Shown in pieces: positions 47,677-59,061 of a stretch of DNA of 64,000 nucleotides. Source of the DNA: Eumeta japonica (lineage: Eukaryota > Arthropoda > Insecta > Lepidoptera > Psychidae); NCBI GenBank assembly GCA_005406025.1, contig BGZK01000860.1:124001-188000 (forward strand), given 5' to 3'. Made by a program: the position numbers and the translations under genes. The stretch's first letter is position 1. Each line of letters opens with the position of its first letter. Under the pieces are notes generated by a model, which saw only the letters and a program-made list of their open reading frames with translations, was not told where the DNA came from and searched no databases.

Positions 47677-48155
47677 TTTTGACGTGACAACGTCTTAAAT
47701 TAGGTTGCGGCTGGGAGTCACTTATGAAAAAAGTGTAACGCTCGGTAACGTAACGATGAGTCACCGAACGAGAGAGGCCCGCCGAATGCCTGCGTCTCTC
47801 CCACTCAACTATGATCGGTCTGCCGCGCGCAGCACTAGAGAATTAGTGCATAGCTTGCAAATGTATTGCAAGTTATTGTATGTATATTTGTATATAAATA
47901 CGTATGTATGTGTAAAGGTAAAAATAAAATTTTGTTAATATGAAATTCAGTGCGAGATTCTTTGTATAAATTAATGTTTTAAATATAATTCTTTGTATAA
48001 ATAAATGTTTTAAATTGTTACTATTATTTCATCCTTCTTCCTACTATACGAATGAATATTCACATTAAAATGATTTTACCATTCAAAGTCGTTGTCACGT
48101 AAAACTTTCGCCCGTATACCGACTTTACAGGCAACCAAATTTTTTTTTTTTTTTT
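47677..48155 (+). mobile_element. Hairpin-rich ~475 bp repeat, copy 3
   Basis: The third near-identical copy, ending in a longer T run (19 or more). The first loop is again different (CACTT-atgaaaa-AAGTG) with the stem kept. A one-base loss in 'gaatgcctgcgtctc' and a GC loss in the GCGCGC run open a 77-codon frame (47705-47938). The frame is closed in the other two copies, so it is not a conserved gene. Confidence 0.85.
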
Positions 48156-49125
48156 AATTTTGGACGTAATAACAATTATTCAGAATGACTTTTTTGTTAC
48201 TGCGTCATTAGAAAAAATAATAAATAGGAGTATGGATTCTTAGGACCTTTTTAAATCGTTTTGTTTTCTGAAAATTTCAAATATAATTGTTTTAGGTATT
48301 GTTTTATTAGTTTTTTATTGATTCTATAGTTTATTTTATAACACAGTTTAACCTCTGGTATTCAATAATGTTTTTTATCATATTTATGAATTTAGTGTTT
48401 AATTGAATAATTAATGATAAGTTATTAAAAAAAAACTCAGTATCCCTAATTTAAAATTAAACTTTACGTACTCTTTTATGAAATGAATAAGTATATAAGG
48501 GTCATATTTTTAATTTTATAGGAATGTGGTAGTTCATATAGAATTCAAAAGTCACAATGAAAGAATAATATTTCTTCCGGTCTAAAGTGAATATTTTAAA
48601 TGGTTAAGCTTTTTTTGCCGCCGTACTTATTTTATTCAAAAAACAATAAGTCATAAGAGCATTTAAATCTAATCCCATGCGTTTGACACACCGACGCCGA
48701 TCGGTCACCAGTTGCGCAGCAAAATCATCTTTTACCAGCAATGCTTCATGTTGTGTGCATTATCAGATCCATTATGTAAATAAATTGATTTCTTTTAAAT
48801 GTGCAACAGAAAGAAACTTTTATGCTGTCGAGATTTATCGAATTGTGTTCGAAATAGGATTAACAATGAACCAACGAATAACAAATAAAGCAATTTATTT
48901 GAAAAATTATGGTTATTTGAAATGCCCTAAGAAAAATGAACATTATTTCGTGTACCATGATAAGCATCATTATCTTCATCGCAGCATCATATGAAACTTA
49001 TTCCTTACAAAGCTATCGGAAATTCAAATTGAATCTATTTTAATAATTTTACATTACAAATAGTTAACTAAAAGCTTACGGCTGAAAGGCTTCTATGTAA
49101 ACGTTGTATTCAGTATCGGATTCCT
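48156..49125. other. AT-rich spacer with unrecognised ORF
   Basis: A 105-codon plus frame at 48677-48994 starts in a slightly GC-rich patch ('gacgccgatcggtcaccagt') and becomes AT-driven. No domain is recognised. Confidence 0.3.
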
Positions 49126-49335
49126 TTTGCCGTCGCTATCTCAGGTCGGGCCCTGGGCTGGCGGGCCTGAAACAATGGTGGCCACCACGCCCCGTTTACG
49201 ATTCATAAATCACTGGGTAATTAATGAGGCACCCGGGTAACGTCGACGTTCCTCCAGCTCTTAATATTATGACCGCACGTCGCACTACTTCCACGACTGT
49301 ACTCGGGGCTTTGTCTTAAAACTGCGGGTCTAGAT
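49126..49335. promoter_or_regulatory. GC-rich island with clustered homeodomain-like sites
   Basis: 'caggtcgggccctgggctgg' (49141-49160) and 'ccaccacgccccgtttacg' are followed by ATTCATAAATCA (49201-49212) and TAATTAATGA (49218-49227), then 'ggcacccgggtaacgtcgac'. The tight pairing of two homeodomain-type sites inside a GC-rich block is the clearest enhancer-like arrangement in the window. No coding signal. Confidence 0.35.
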
Positions 49336-51309
49336 TGTCTGCGAAAGATCGCAAGAAGTAATGGTATTACGAAATGTATTCGAATAATCACACTTGATGT
49401 TGTTAATGTGAATTTATTAACAAGGAAGATGAAAGTGATGTACAATTTTGTAGAATATAGTGTCCTTATTATTAATTATGTTATAAAGTTTTTTTTTTTG
49501 TGTAAGCTTAAGATTCACGAATTATTTAACTTTTTTTCTTAACGCTCTCAAAGACGAGCATCGATATTTTAATAGAAATCTGACAGTGATGGATGTGGTT
49601 ATAAGAAAAGTGTATACTTTGTAAGAATAAGATATTCGGAATATCTTATAAAACAATACTGTTATTAACACATAAAACTGAGGAATATAACGTTGTGTAC
49701 AATAGGTTATAAAAATACTTTATATTTCAAAAATAAATCAGTAAACTGGTAAAGCGGACTTGTGTATCCGTTTAAATTTTTGAATTTTAACTTCAGGTTA
49801 CTTCTAATTTATATTAAGTTAAACATATTAATTATGTTTAACTCGTCACTAATGGTTTAACTCTATTTTGTTTCTTTCTAGATTACTTGGAAGATTCCGT
49901 TGTATTAGTAAAACATTATAAAAATTTAATGGCGATGTTTAATGAAAGCTATTTAATATATCAATGTATAACCTAAATGTAAAAAATACTTAAGAAGGGA
50001 CGATGTTTATTCCTAATAGTATTTTCACAATTCACAACTTTGAACTGTGTTTAATAAACAAAGTCAGCAAAATTTTAGTTAAATGTAGTCATACTATATA
50101 GAGAGCTTCTGCGACCTGTGCTTATATTTTTACTTGACTGGTGTTCGGTCTTTCTAAATGTTGTCAGTTTTCGGAGTCAATATCAAATGATTACAACAAA
50201 AGGCTAGTAGCAGGTCTTCTGTAGAATATATCATTTGTATTATAAAATGTAATACTACCTTATCCATCTTAATTTTACACAAGATTCCGATTTAAATTGA
50301 AAAGTATTATGCGAAAGAATGCATATTATATAATGAGGTTTTTATGCTGTATTGTGCGTAAATTATTTAACTCACATTTATTAAAATCAAATTATTAATT
50401 GCATTGCACTATTGGTGGCTTTTGACGGAATCTGTTTAATAACTATTACAACACGCGTATTAATTTTCCGGGAAGAATGTCGAACAGTTATTTTTTTTTG
50501 TTTTAATTACAACATAAATACTTTTAGTGTAATATATATTTAGTGTAATGTATAACATAATGTAAATTACCATTGGTTTCATTACCTTCAAATAAAATGT
50601 GGAGTGACAATAGAAAAATTCAATAATTTTCTTTGTCTTTAATTAATTGATGTTATAAAAAATCCAAACGAATACCCTGTCAATTAGATGTATCTCTAAT
50701 TAGGTGTATCTTTATGAAATAAATAGCTTCTTGCCTTCTGAAAAGTAATCTTTCTTTTCTCTCTCTTCTTTCATTCTTTTTTTTTTTTTTTTAAATGAGC
50801 TAATTCAATTTAAACGTTGATGTATATAAGCTTTGAGTTTATTAGTGAGGTATAGGTTTTCATAACCTTTTCATAATTAAAGAATTTTTTTCATTCAAGA
50901 TAAAATTAAATGGATACATTTATAAAACATAGATAAAAGTCAGTTTACTTATAAAATTGATTTTCATTAATATTAATGACAATCAATTTTATCGAATTCA
51001 GGGAAAAGAAATCGAGAAAATTTAGTTCAACAATACGAAAATACATTGTTTCTACACGTTTCTGAAACAAAATTTTATAATAGGATTTGATGTCCAAATG
51101 TTTTCACACCAAGGTTCTTCAGTACCTACCTATATCAATATACGTTGAATATATATGTTATTAATAGAAACAGCAAAATACTGTTTTATATCCATGACGT
51201 ACTTATGAACAATTTATGTAGATATACAATAAAAAATTTAGAATTTTAGCTAATTAACAGGTTGCATTGATATCGTCAGAAAACAAGACTTCGGACTTTT
51301 ATATTGCTA
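49336..51309. other. AT-rich spacer
   Basis: No recognised feature. Confidence 0.4.
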
Positions 51310-51685
51310 AGAGGGCGTCCATTAATTAGGTGAGGCGTTAAGAAATGGGGCGAACGAGCCAAATCGCACCCAAACTCACGTGGGGGCAAATATCGCGTAA
51401 TCTTTTTTTCCATAAAAACCAGTGTAAGATTTCGAATAAAGTGGATTTAATTATGTAAAACATGTTTATCCCCTAAAATATGGTTAAATCTTACAAAATA
51501 ATATTTATCACAGTCATGCGTGATGTCATTATAGATTACGTTCTTTGAAATTTTAAATACTAGTTTTACATAAAAAAAAAAACTTTTGCGAGAGAGGAGG
51601 TCGAACTAAATCTCATTTTATCTCACCGAGGGTCGGGGGTCGAAAAATCGTCAAAATTGTTTCGTGTAATTAATGGACGCCCTAT
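51310..51685. mobile_element. Complete MITE with TA target duplication
   Basis: The ends AGGGCGTCCATTAATTA (51312-51328) and TAATTAATGGACGCCCT (51667-51683) are perfect 17-base inverted repeats. A TA lies just outside each end (51308-51309 and 51686-51687). The length is ~376 bases and there is no protein. Internal subterminal inverse motifs include 'aggtgaggcg' on the left and 'tctcaccgagggtcggggg' on the right. The TA duplication suggests mobilisation by a Tc1/mariner-type transposase (inference). Confidence 0.85.
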
Positions 51686-52115
51686 TACAACATTTCAATA
51701 AATACAAAATTATTTGCAGGTTTGAGATGTTTCAATTCTAATGTCCACTTTATAAAATATTCGCAAAGACTACGGACTGTAACAGTGAGCACACACTTCA
51801 GGCAGGCAGCGTAAACTTATCTGTGCAAGTAAAGTTTTTTGCTATTTTATGCTTTTGTTAAATTGAAATTGAATAATTAATTTTTAATTTCCAATGTCTG
51901 TAAAAACCAGTTACCAAGTTGTAATTTAGTATGTCTTAATCTATTCTATTTTATTATTCAATAATATTCATTTCATTCTTATTACAATTTTGCTCCTCTC
52001 CTTTATAAACTGGGATGACTTATTTGTGGATAGTAAAACGATGTTATCGTCAAAGCTGAAAAAAGAACTAATGTTACAACTTCCTTAAAACATACATCAT
52101 TCGTCAAAATACCTG
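51686..52115. other. AT-rich spacer
   Basis: Nothing recognised. Confidence 0.4.
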
Positions 52116-52230
52116 CGTGATATGCACATCTGGGCCTTAATAAGTAGCTGTTGGTGAGGCGATCCGTCTTCGCCCGACTCGCGTAATTAGGTGAAATAAC
52201 GGCGGCCGTTACACGACTCATTTGCTGTAC
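52116..52230. promoter_or_regulatory. GC-rich island
   Basis: 'catctgggccttaataagta', 'gatccgtcttcgcccgactc', 'gcgtaattaggtgaaataac' and 'ggcggccgttacacg'. TTAATAA and TAATTAG cores lie in a CG-rich setting. No open frame of note. Confidence 0.28.
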
Positions 52231-52599
52231 TAGTGAATTCAGAGTGCTCTATTGCCGCTGGTAAAACTTCCGTTCCATCATGATCTAGAACGCTATGAAA
52301 TACTAGATGTGCGTACATGCACCTTTTGTTGGAAATTCATGCCTTACATTTTTAGATCTATCTCTCATAGAAGTATATTTTTTATTTCCAGAAAAGGTTT
52401 GACTAGGTATAACTTATGTAAGTTCTTACACCAAAACGTCGAAAACAAAATACGTTCAATTCATTGATTTATGCATCCGCTATAGGTTCTTAACAGTTGT
52501 GATTCAATAATGATAATATATTACGATTCATTGATTTATTTATTCATGGACATTGTATATGAAATCTGTTCTATACTACTCAGCTTTATTGATATGCCT

Positions 52600-52805
52600 C
52601 TTAATATCCAATGAGAAGTCGCGCAAAAAGATGTTCCATAACTAGCGCCAAATTCGATAGCCGTCATGAGTGCGCTGTGGCAAACATACCGGAACCATCG
52701 GATATTCCCAATTTCCGATGTCGTCGACGCAGTGACGTGCACGGTCTTATATCACGGAGCCGGATGCAACCGGCGCGGGCTAGGTGCTACCTGTCTGCAA
52801 TATTT
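52600..52805. promoter_or_regulatory. Balanced island
   Basis: 'ccggaaccatcggatattcc', 'gatgtcgtcgacgcagtgac' and 'ggatgcaaccggcgcgggct'. Both strands are open for ~70 codons without a recognised domain. Candidate conserved element. Confidence 0.25.
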
Positions 52806-54085
52806 TTCGACCAACTAACTTAAAAGGTTTCATTTGAGTTGTATTTTGAGTTATATATATCTTTAGTTTGTTTGTCTATGGTACCTTAAGAAATAAAAAA
52901 TATGCTTTTTGACATAAGTGGAAGTATATTATTGAAATCATTATGGCCGGGTAAAATCAAAATTTGGAAGTTTAATAAAAATTCGCATTGTGGTATAAAG
53001 GTTATATTTAAGAAATTATATTATACTATGACCATTATATTTATACTATGAGCATTTTGATATAAGTAATTGTCACAATCATCCCAAAAGCTTACTTAGA
53101 AGCAGTTCGTTTTTATTATTTGGAGTTACACGAACAATTGACCTTATAGGTCAATTGTTCGTGTGTAACACCTGTCAGAATGTCGTGTAAAAATGTCAAA
53201 AGTTTATAATTGACTGAAAAGGAAAAAAAAATTTGGATATGATAGTCGTAAACCAATAGCGGTATTAACATGATCAAATTAAGAACTTTAGGCATGAAAT
53301 ACTTATTCCGATATGAATTCAATCTCATTCCATTATCTGTTCATACTGTCGTGTACTACTGAATCGGCCTCCGCAACAAATTATAATACTGATATACTAT
53401 AACGCTAATTTCCCAGTATTAAAGAAATTTAATGAGAATCTAACAATGTATGTAAAGCAGCACATGTGGCACTTAAAAAATAAAATCAAATAAACTTTTT
53501 TAAGTGTATTAAGCTTGTTTGGGTAGTACTTGGGATTGAAATTGGGAAAGATTTTTTAAAAGGAATCAGGCTCGCAACCGCGGCTAGGCGCAATGGCAGG
53601 AATGGATAAGGGAAAAGAAGCGAAGTAGAATTATCAACATCGAAAATGGTGAAGCAGGCAAAGGCGAACGATATTTTTATTAATACTGTTTTGTCGATCT
53701 TTTCTAATTTTTAAGATATTGTGAGTACTTTCATTCGATAATATTAAAATTCAATTAACCATAATCATGGTTGCAAAATTGGTTTCAAGTATTTTATTGA
53801 TAAATTCGCGCTACTCCAAAATACATTGTAATTAAAAGTATTTTCAGTTAAAGTATAAAATATAATTATATCAACTAGTTCAAAGTTACCTGTGCTATTA
53901 TAAAATATACGATACATGTATATATCAATAAAGGAATATGATAAAATGGTCGGTACGTGAAAATATAGTATGATTTATTGGTAGGTTTTGATTGTACTTT
54001 GTATGTTTTCTTCTATTTATAAATGTTCGTAGGTGAAAATACGTAGAAGTGGGAAAAATATACAAAAAGTTTACATTGCACGAGA
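52806..54085. other. AT-rich spacer with a strong hairpin
   Basis: The hairpin at 53129-53163 is listed separately. A block at 53525-53650 ('cttgggattgaaattgggaa', 'accgcggctaggcgcaatgg') may be a reverse copy of the pyrimidine-rich tracts, but is too weak to call. Confidence 0.38.
53129..53163. repeat. Perfect 15-base hairpin
   Basis: CACGAACAATTGACC (53129-53143), loop TTATA, GGTCAATTGTTCGTG (53149-53163). It is not AT-only, so it is less likely than most to be chance. It is flanked by 'gtta' and 'taac', which extends the symmetry with a 2-base bulge. Confidence 0.7.
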
Positions 54086-54086
54086 G

Positions 54087-54180
54087 GGCTGTTCCATTAA
54101 TAAAGCACACATATTACGTGCGCGCGTCAATATTTGTAATAGAGGGGGTCGAGGAACAGGGAGGGGTTAGTCTATAGGAG
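54087..54180. mobile_element. One end of a MITE
   Basis: 'agggctgttccattaataaa' then 'gcacacatattacgtg', followed by the G-rich 'agagggggtcgaggaacagg'. This resembles the left part of the element at 51310 (AGGG..TCCATTAAT, then G-rich). No matching right end was found before AT-rich sequence resumes. Confidence 0.45.
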
Positions 54181-55189
54181 GAGCGTAGAAAAAAAAAAAC
54201 AATAAGAAACATTCAAGGATTGCGTTAAAAGCTTTTGTTGGAAAATAAATTGTATACAGAGAGAATGGAGGACAATCTTTTTAAAGATTAATTTTTTAGG
54301 GATATTATTTCACTGGAATCTTAGTAATACTTTTATGTCAGACAGTAAATTCTGATTCTTGTATGTGGAAATAAATGTATGTGCATGGCATGCAGATTTA
54401 GAATTCGTATTTAAAATCTGCTTGTTATGCACCCTTGTCAGAAATCATATTGCCTATTTGTTACAAATTAAATGACATAAAAACATGTACTTATTAAAAA
54501 ATAATTAATCTGTCTATTTGATTATGAAATTTACTTAAACTGATAAAAGTAAAATTTTAAATTAACGTAATCGAATATTATTTTGTGTATTAAAGTAGTA
54601 ATAGTAATAAAAATTGGTAATATTTTTTTCAACTTCTCTTTTTATTTATATTTTTGTTTCGATATTCAACTAAGAGATTATATCAATTAAAAGCGATCTC
54701 ATAGAGTTTCACCAACACAATTTTTCGTAAAATATAAGTAAAACGTAAAGTAAAATGTAAAATGAGAACCAATTGCATTGCACCATAAATTTACGGTTTT
54801 TTTACGATATTCTTATAAACTAAGAGCATAAAGTAAATTTTTACGTTTGTAACATTACTGTCTGAAATTGTTTTACGGCGGTTCGCACCAAAAGTAGAAA
54901 CATAATTTATGACCGTAATATGTGCGATTTAATTGATAATGTACGGACAATATGTCAAATATTACGGATTACGTTTACGAATTACGTTTTTACTTTTGGT
55001 ACAACCTGCCGTTACTATCAATTCGATCAGTTCTTCTGAGATTTGAAAATTTAAATTTTGAATCAAGTAAATGTAAAGTAATAAAATTGTAATTAATAAA
55101 CATGTTTCATTCGCTATAAACAACAATTCAGTTATATATATTTTGATTTGGGATTGAGGGATTTCGGTGTGCGCTGTTGTAAATGATGT
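54181..55189. other. AT-rich spacer
   Basis: Nothing recognised. Confidence 0.4.
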
Positions 55190-55815
55190 ATACGCCTCCC
55201 TCACGGCTTACTGGAATTACTGTCAATAATTCATTTTTCCTTATTTTACTCTTGCTATCAATTTAAAATCTCATTTTTTGTGCATATTAATGTTTTGATC
55301 GGTTTCTATGCTTGTCTAACAATCATGTTTATTATTAATAATTTCGTCAAATTTTGTGTTGTTTTGCGACATATCTAAAGAAATAATTGTCTTTGCAATA
55401 TTTGTTTAATAAATGAGATGTTAATCATTGAATCTTAAGTGTTGTGATTTTCTGTTTAATTTATTATAACATTATATATGTATAATAATTTGTTCAAAAT
55501 TATTACACGATACAAATTTTCACGCGTACTTTCGTCGTGCTTTTATTTCATTGCAATAAATAATTTCGCGGCAGTGCATATCGTAGGTTCGATTAGTGCG
55601 ATCGCTTACAAACACTGGGTATTGAAATGAATGACTGTCTGGAACATTATATGCACTCCTTTCTTGAAAATCAATTATTTCAAGCTGAGTTACACAATAA
55701 TGTAATGCAACTGGATAAATTGTAACATAAATGGATATGTACAAAATGGATAAGACAGTTGAGTTAATACTGAATGGTTCGGCGCAATCTGACATGCCAA
55801 ATCTTTATCTGAATT
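55190..55815 (+). pseudogene. Diverged retroelement copy, second of a pair with 9056-10020
   Basis: The colinear match starts at 'cctcacggcttactggaatt' and passes through 'ctcttgctatcaattta' and 'aatttcgtcaaattttgtgt' to a coding piece. That piece reads NEMNDCLEHYMHSFLENQLF, then QAELHNNVMQLDKL and a stop, where the 9.9 kb copy continues. Then come DMYKMDKTVELILNGS and a terminal LYLN stop. The 9 kb copy keeps the frame open; this one has an in-frame stop and lost the segment between the non-coding part and NEMN. A non-LTR ORF1 coiled-coil origin is inferred. Confidence 0.6.
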
Positions 55816-56944
55816 AAAAGTGTAACAATGTAAAACAAGTTAAAAAAATTACAAAGATTTTTAAATTAAATAAAATTATTAAGCGATCACCGTAAATGAT
55901 AAAACCGTTAAATTGGAACTACGGAAAATTTAATTTTAAAAAACAAAACAAAGACTTATTTTGAAAAATAAAGCTATGCTAGCTGAAGCTGAAGTTGCTC
56001 GTAAAGATTCTGGTATGGCGATTCGCAGAACCAACTAAAACATTTGCAAAATAAATTATAAAAATATCTGCCCAATTCTAATTTTAATCATAAAAATTAG
56101 GTCTATGACGTAGTATCCAGTGATCGGGTGGACTGCGCCGGTCTCACTTACCGGCCAAAACGGGGGGCTGTTGCACTCCTTACTCGTCCGACTGCTGAAA
56201 GGGCTAGGGGAGAACAGCGATTTATTCGGACGGATTGGATACTGCATTAGGGCCCGTAATGGGTAGGTGTGTGAACCCCGCGTGTTTAATGACTGCACGC
56301 CTGGAATTTCATGCATTGTCATTTTAAATAAAATTGTAATGGATAAACATAGCGAGAACACCACAATTCTTATATTAGTGGGAATAGTTTTGGTGTGCGT
56401 CGGAAAGATATAATTGCCTCTTTCTATCGCCTTTTGCAATTGTCACACCGAAATAATTTAAAAATAATCTTGGACACTTTTCCATATTCCAGTCATTTCT
56501 TGGAAAACTAAAATAAAAATATCCATATCATGAGTTATATAATACGTACGTATTATATATGACATGACTTGACGTCATAGTGATATCAATATCCTGTTTT
56601 TTGACATAAATGTATTTACATTTCATTTTATTTTAATTAAATGTAGGGTGTTCCTATCTAAATATTTTAAACAACATTAGACTAAGTTGTTAGCCTGTAA
56701 TAATGCTTTTGTTATATTATTAAATAGAACAATAAAATAGTTATAAGAATGACTGCGGCTCGAATGAATCTGTGGGCTTTGTTTGAGTGTTGAGCTCTAT
56801 TAATTAAAACGTGTTGCTTCGATAGGAGGAGATGCATAGTAAATCAAAGTAAACAGGGTTTTCTCGGCAAGGGGAATTTGGAGATACTTGCTCTTTAAAA
56901 TTTAAAACACTAATTGTTAAGAAAGCAGAGAATAGCCAGAATAT
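55816..56944. other. Spacer with an unexplained GC-rich block
   Basis: 56100-56300 is GC-rich ('gggtggactgcgccggtctc', 'cttaccggccaaaacggggg', 'cgtaatgggtaggtgtgtga'). It gives a 127-codon minus frame (56439 to 56056) with no recognised domain (MTMHEIPGVQSLNTRGSHTY). Lying between an ORF1 piece and an endonuclease piece, it could be retroelement leader or an island. An 'acgtacgtattatatatgac' palindromic patch is near 56548. The rest is AT-rich. Confidence 0.35.
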
Positions 56945-57677
56945 AATATAAATGTTGATTGATGTACTATTGCGACAATTCAGCCTTAATGTAATGATTA
57001 GAAATAATAATTTCAATAATTGTATTCTCGCCCTGGTGTATCAAAATATTCAGAGTATGAAAAATGAGCAACGGGAAATTGAGCTGTTCATGGACAGTGC
57101 CAATATTGATATTCTATATAATACGGAACATTAGCTCGGGAAAGGTCAGCTTCTCTTTTGCTTTCCTAATTACCAGGTTGCAAACTTCTTCAGCATAGAG
57201 AGTTCATCATATGGCGGTTCCTTAATTCTTACTCGTAATAATTTAAAATATAAGAAAAAAACTTGTGGGCCTTCCCTGCTGTTATGTAATAGCAGTCTAC
57301 AGACCGTCTCATTCTTCTTATAAGTTGTTTGCATCGATTATGATCGAGCCTTGTCTAAGATAAATGACCAAAGTAAATACATTATATCGTAATACGTGGA
57401 GATTTCAATATAAACTTATTAGTTGTCACCAATGACAGTGGTAAGATTCTGGAATTCTTTGGGTGTTACAGTCTTTCAAACCTCTTTGGAGCCTACAACA
57501 AAACATGTATTTCTAAGACATCTCTTGATAATATTTATACAAATGTCGAACCGATTCAGAAATATTTATGATATAAAATCAGACCACAATGGTCAACTAG
57601 TGGCTTTTAAATTACCGGTTAGAATAAAATTAAGAAAAGTTATAAAGTACATTCCAGTAACGAAAAACGGTTGTTAG
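56945..57677 (+). pseudogene. Non-LTR retrotransposon endonuclease (EEP) fragment
   Basis: The plus-strand sequence reads ILALVYQNIQSMKNEQREIE (endonuclease motif I, YQN-QS), then NIDILYNTEH before a stop (canonical TEHWL), then CFPNYQVANFFSIES and GGSLILTRNNLKYK. A degraded middle follows. Then GDFNINLLVV (motif GDFN) leads to KTSLDNIYTNVEP and, in the +1 frame, SDHNGQLVAF (catalytic SDH). This is the apurinic-like endonuclease of a non-LTR ORF2 of the CR1/jockey type. It has several stops and frameshifts, and the reverse transcriptase does not follow. It lies 1.1 kb downstream of the ORF1 piece at 55.6 kb and in the same orientation, so both could derive from one old insertion. Confidence 0.85.
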
Positions 57678-58789
57678 AATTTACTTTGTAAATTCTATAT
57701 ACGATTATATTTCCTTATAATTTTGGTTTGAAATGAGCTACCCTCAAGGTTCTTGCTCGTTCTTTTTCAAGCATAACTGCCTTACGAACAAGTGGTTATT
57801 TAGAAAGAAAGTGATAATATTAGAATACTGCAAATTCTTTAAATGTTACGACGTATTTCAAGTGTTATAACCTACAAAATAAACATATTTACAATTTCAA
57901 TATATACACTGCAGTAATAAATAGTATTTAAAATGTTGCTACTTATACACACTGCAGTAATGAATATTAATTAGAATTGAGGAAAATTTTGTTTTTCTGT
58001 TAAATTTATGGGAATGTCTTACGTTATTATAAAGCTCACCACTGTACTGTTAGTTTGAAATTTATGAAATTTATGCAGGCCGATTTGCTGTTTCAGTAAA
58101 AATACACATAAATTCTTATGTCACTACGAAATGAATATGATTTTACGTATATTTTTAGAACAGGTATCAAAAAATAACACGATTCCGACTTGTAAATCAC
58201 CAAGAAACTTTAGACTTGTTTCTAAGATTATGTGTTGTACATATTGTGCGAAAATGGTAAAATAAACTATGTTTATTCTGATATAGTCTAGCGTCATTCA
58301 ATTATGATAAATTAATTCAAAGGTAGAAAAAATATATCTTTTTTATTCAAACAATTAATACTAATCATTATTTTGGAACACTAATACATATGCATGAATT
58401 TTCAGTCAATTAGTCGTCGTTGACATTGACGGATTTGTTAGAGGCATTGTGTTATCATACGTGTATATCTATGAAAAAAATTTTCTATTCACTAATTATG
58501 AGTGAACCAAGTGAGATAATATTACTTGATGTGTCTGATTGTTGTGTACAATATAACTTCAAATATTTCAGCTCCAATGAATTTTAGACCAAAATAAGAA
58601 GAAAAGAGATATCATTCCTCTGTAACAGTCTTAAATTGTCGTACACGTACATCATATGTCTTTTACGCAAAGGCCTTTGGGTCTTTTTAGAAGACACCGA
58701 TTTACCTTCATTATCTGTTTAAATCATTCGAAACAGTAGATTACTCCATTCCATTCATTCTCTAAAATGCTATTTTTTTTACACTTTTT
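57678..58789. other. AT-rich spacer
   Basis: A short direct repeat around 'cactgcagtaat(a/g)aa' at 57909 and 57949 is the only pattern seen. No gene. Confidence 0.4.
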
Positions 58790-59061
58790 GGAACGAAGTT
58801 CCTTATCGCGCGTTGTGAAAGGGGGCTAGACGGAAAAAATTCTTACGAAAAGTTGTCACGACACTTTTTGCTATAGTAAGCTATTGTAAGCTGTGCGGCA
58901 TCGCATGTTTCTCTGTCTGTCTCTCTCTTATAGAAAGCAAGCCAGATATTTTCATTTCTATTTCGCATTGAACAGTGTGGTGTCGCGACGATTATAAATA
59001 AAATATATTACAATTCCTTTACTAATTAATCGAAAGGAACTTCGTTCCATCCGGGTGTCCC
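58790..59061 (+). mobile_element. Hairpin-ended MITE, complete
   Basis: GGAACGAAGTTCCTT (58790-58804) and AAGGAACTTCGTTCC (59034-59048) are perfect 15-base inverted ends, each foldable as GGAAC-gaa-GTTCC. The inner left flank 'atcgcgcgttgtgaaagggg' matches the type at 35241. The outer right flank is 'atccgggtgtccc' (59049-59061), matching the left flank of the 24859 element in reverse. About 270 bases long, with an internal 'tctctgtctgtctctctct' tract and no protein. Confidence 0.7.

Noticed and set aside
47705..47938. 77-codon ORF in repeat copy 3
   Set aside because: The frame exists only because of small deletions; copies 1 and 2 are closed at the same place.
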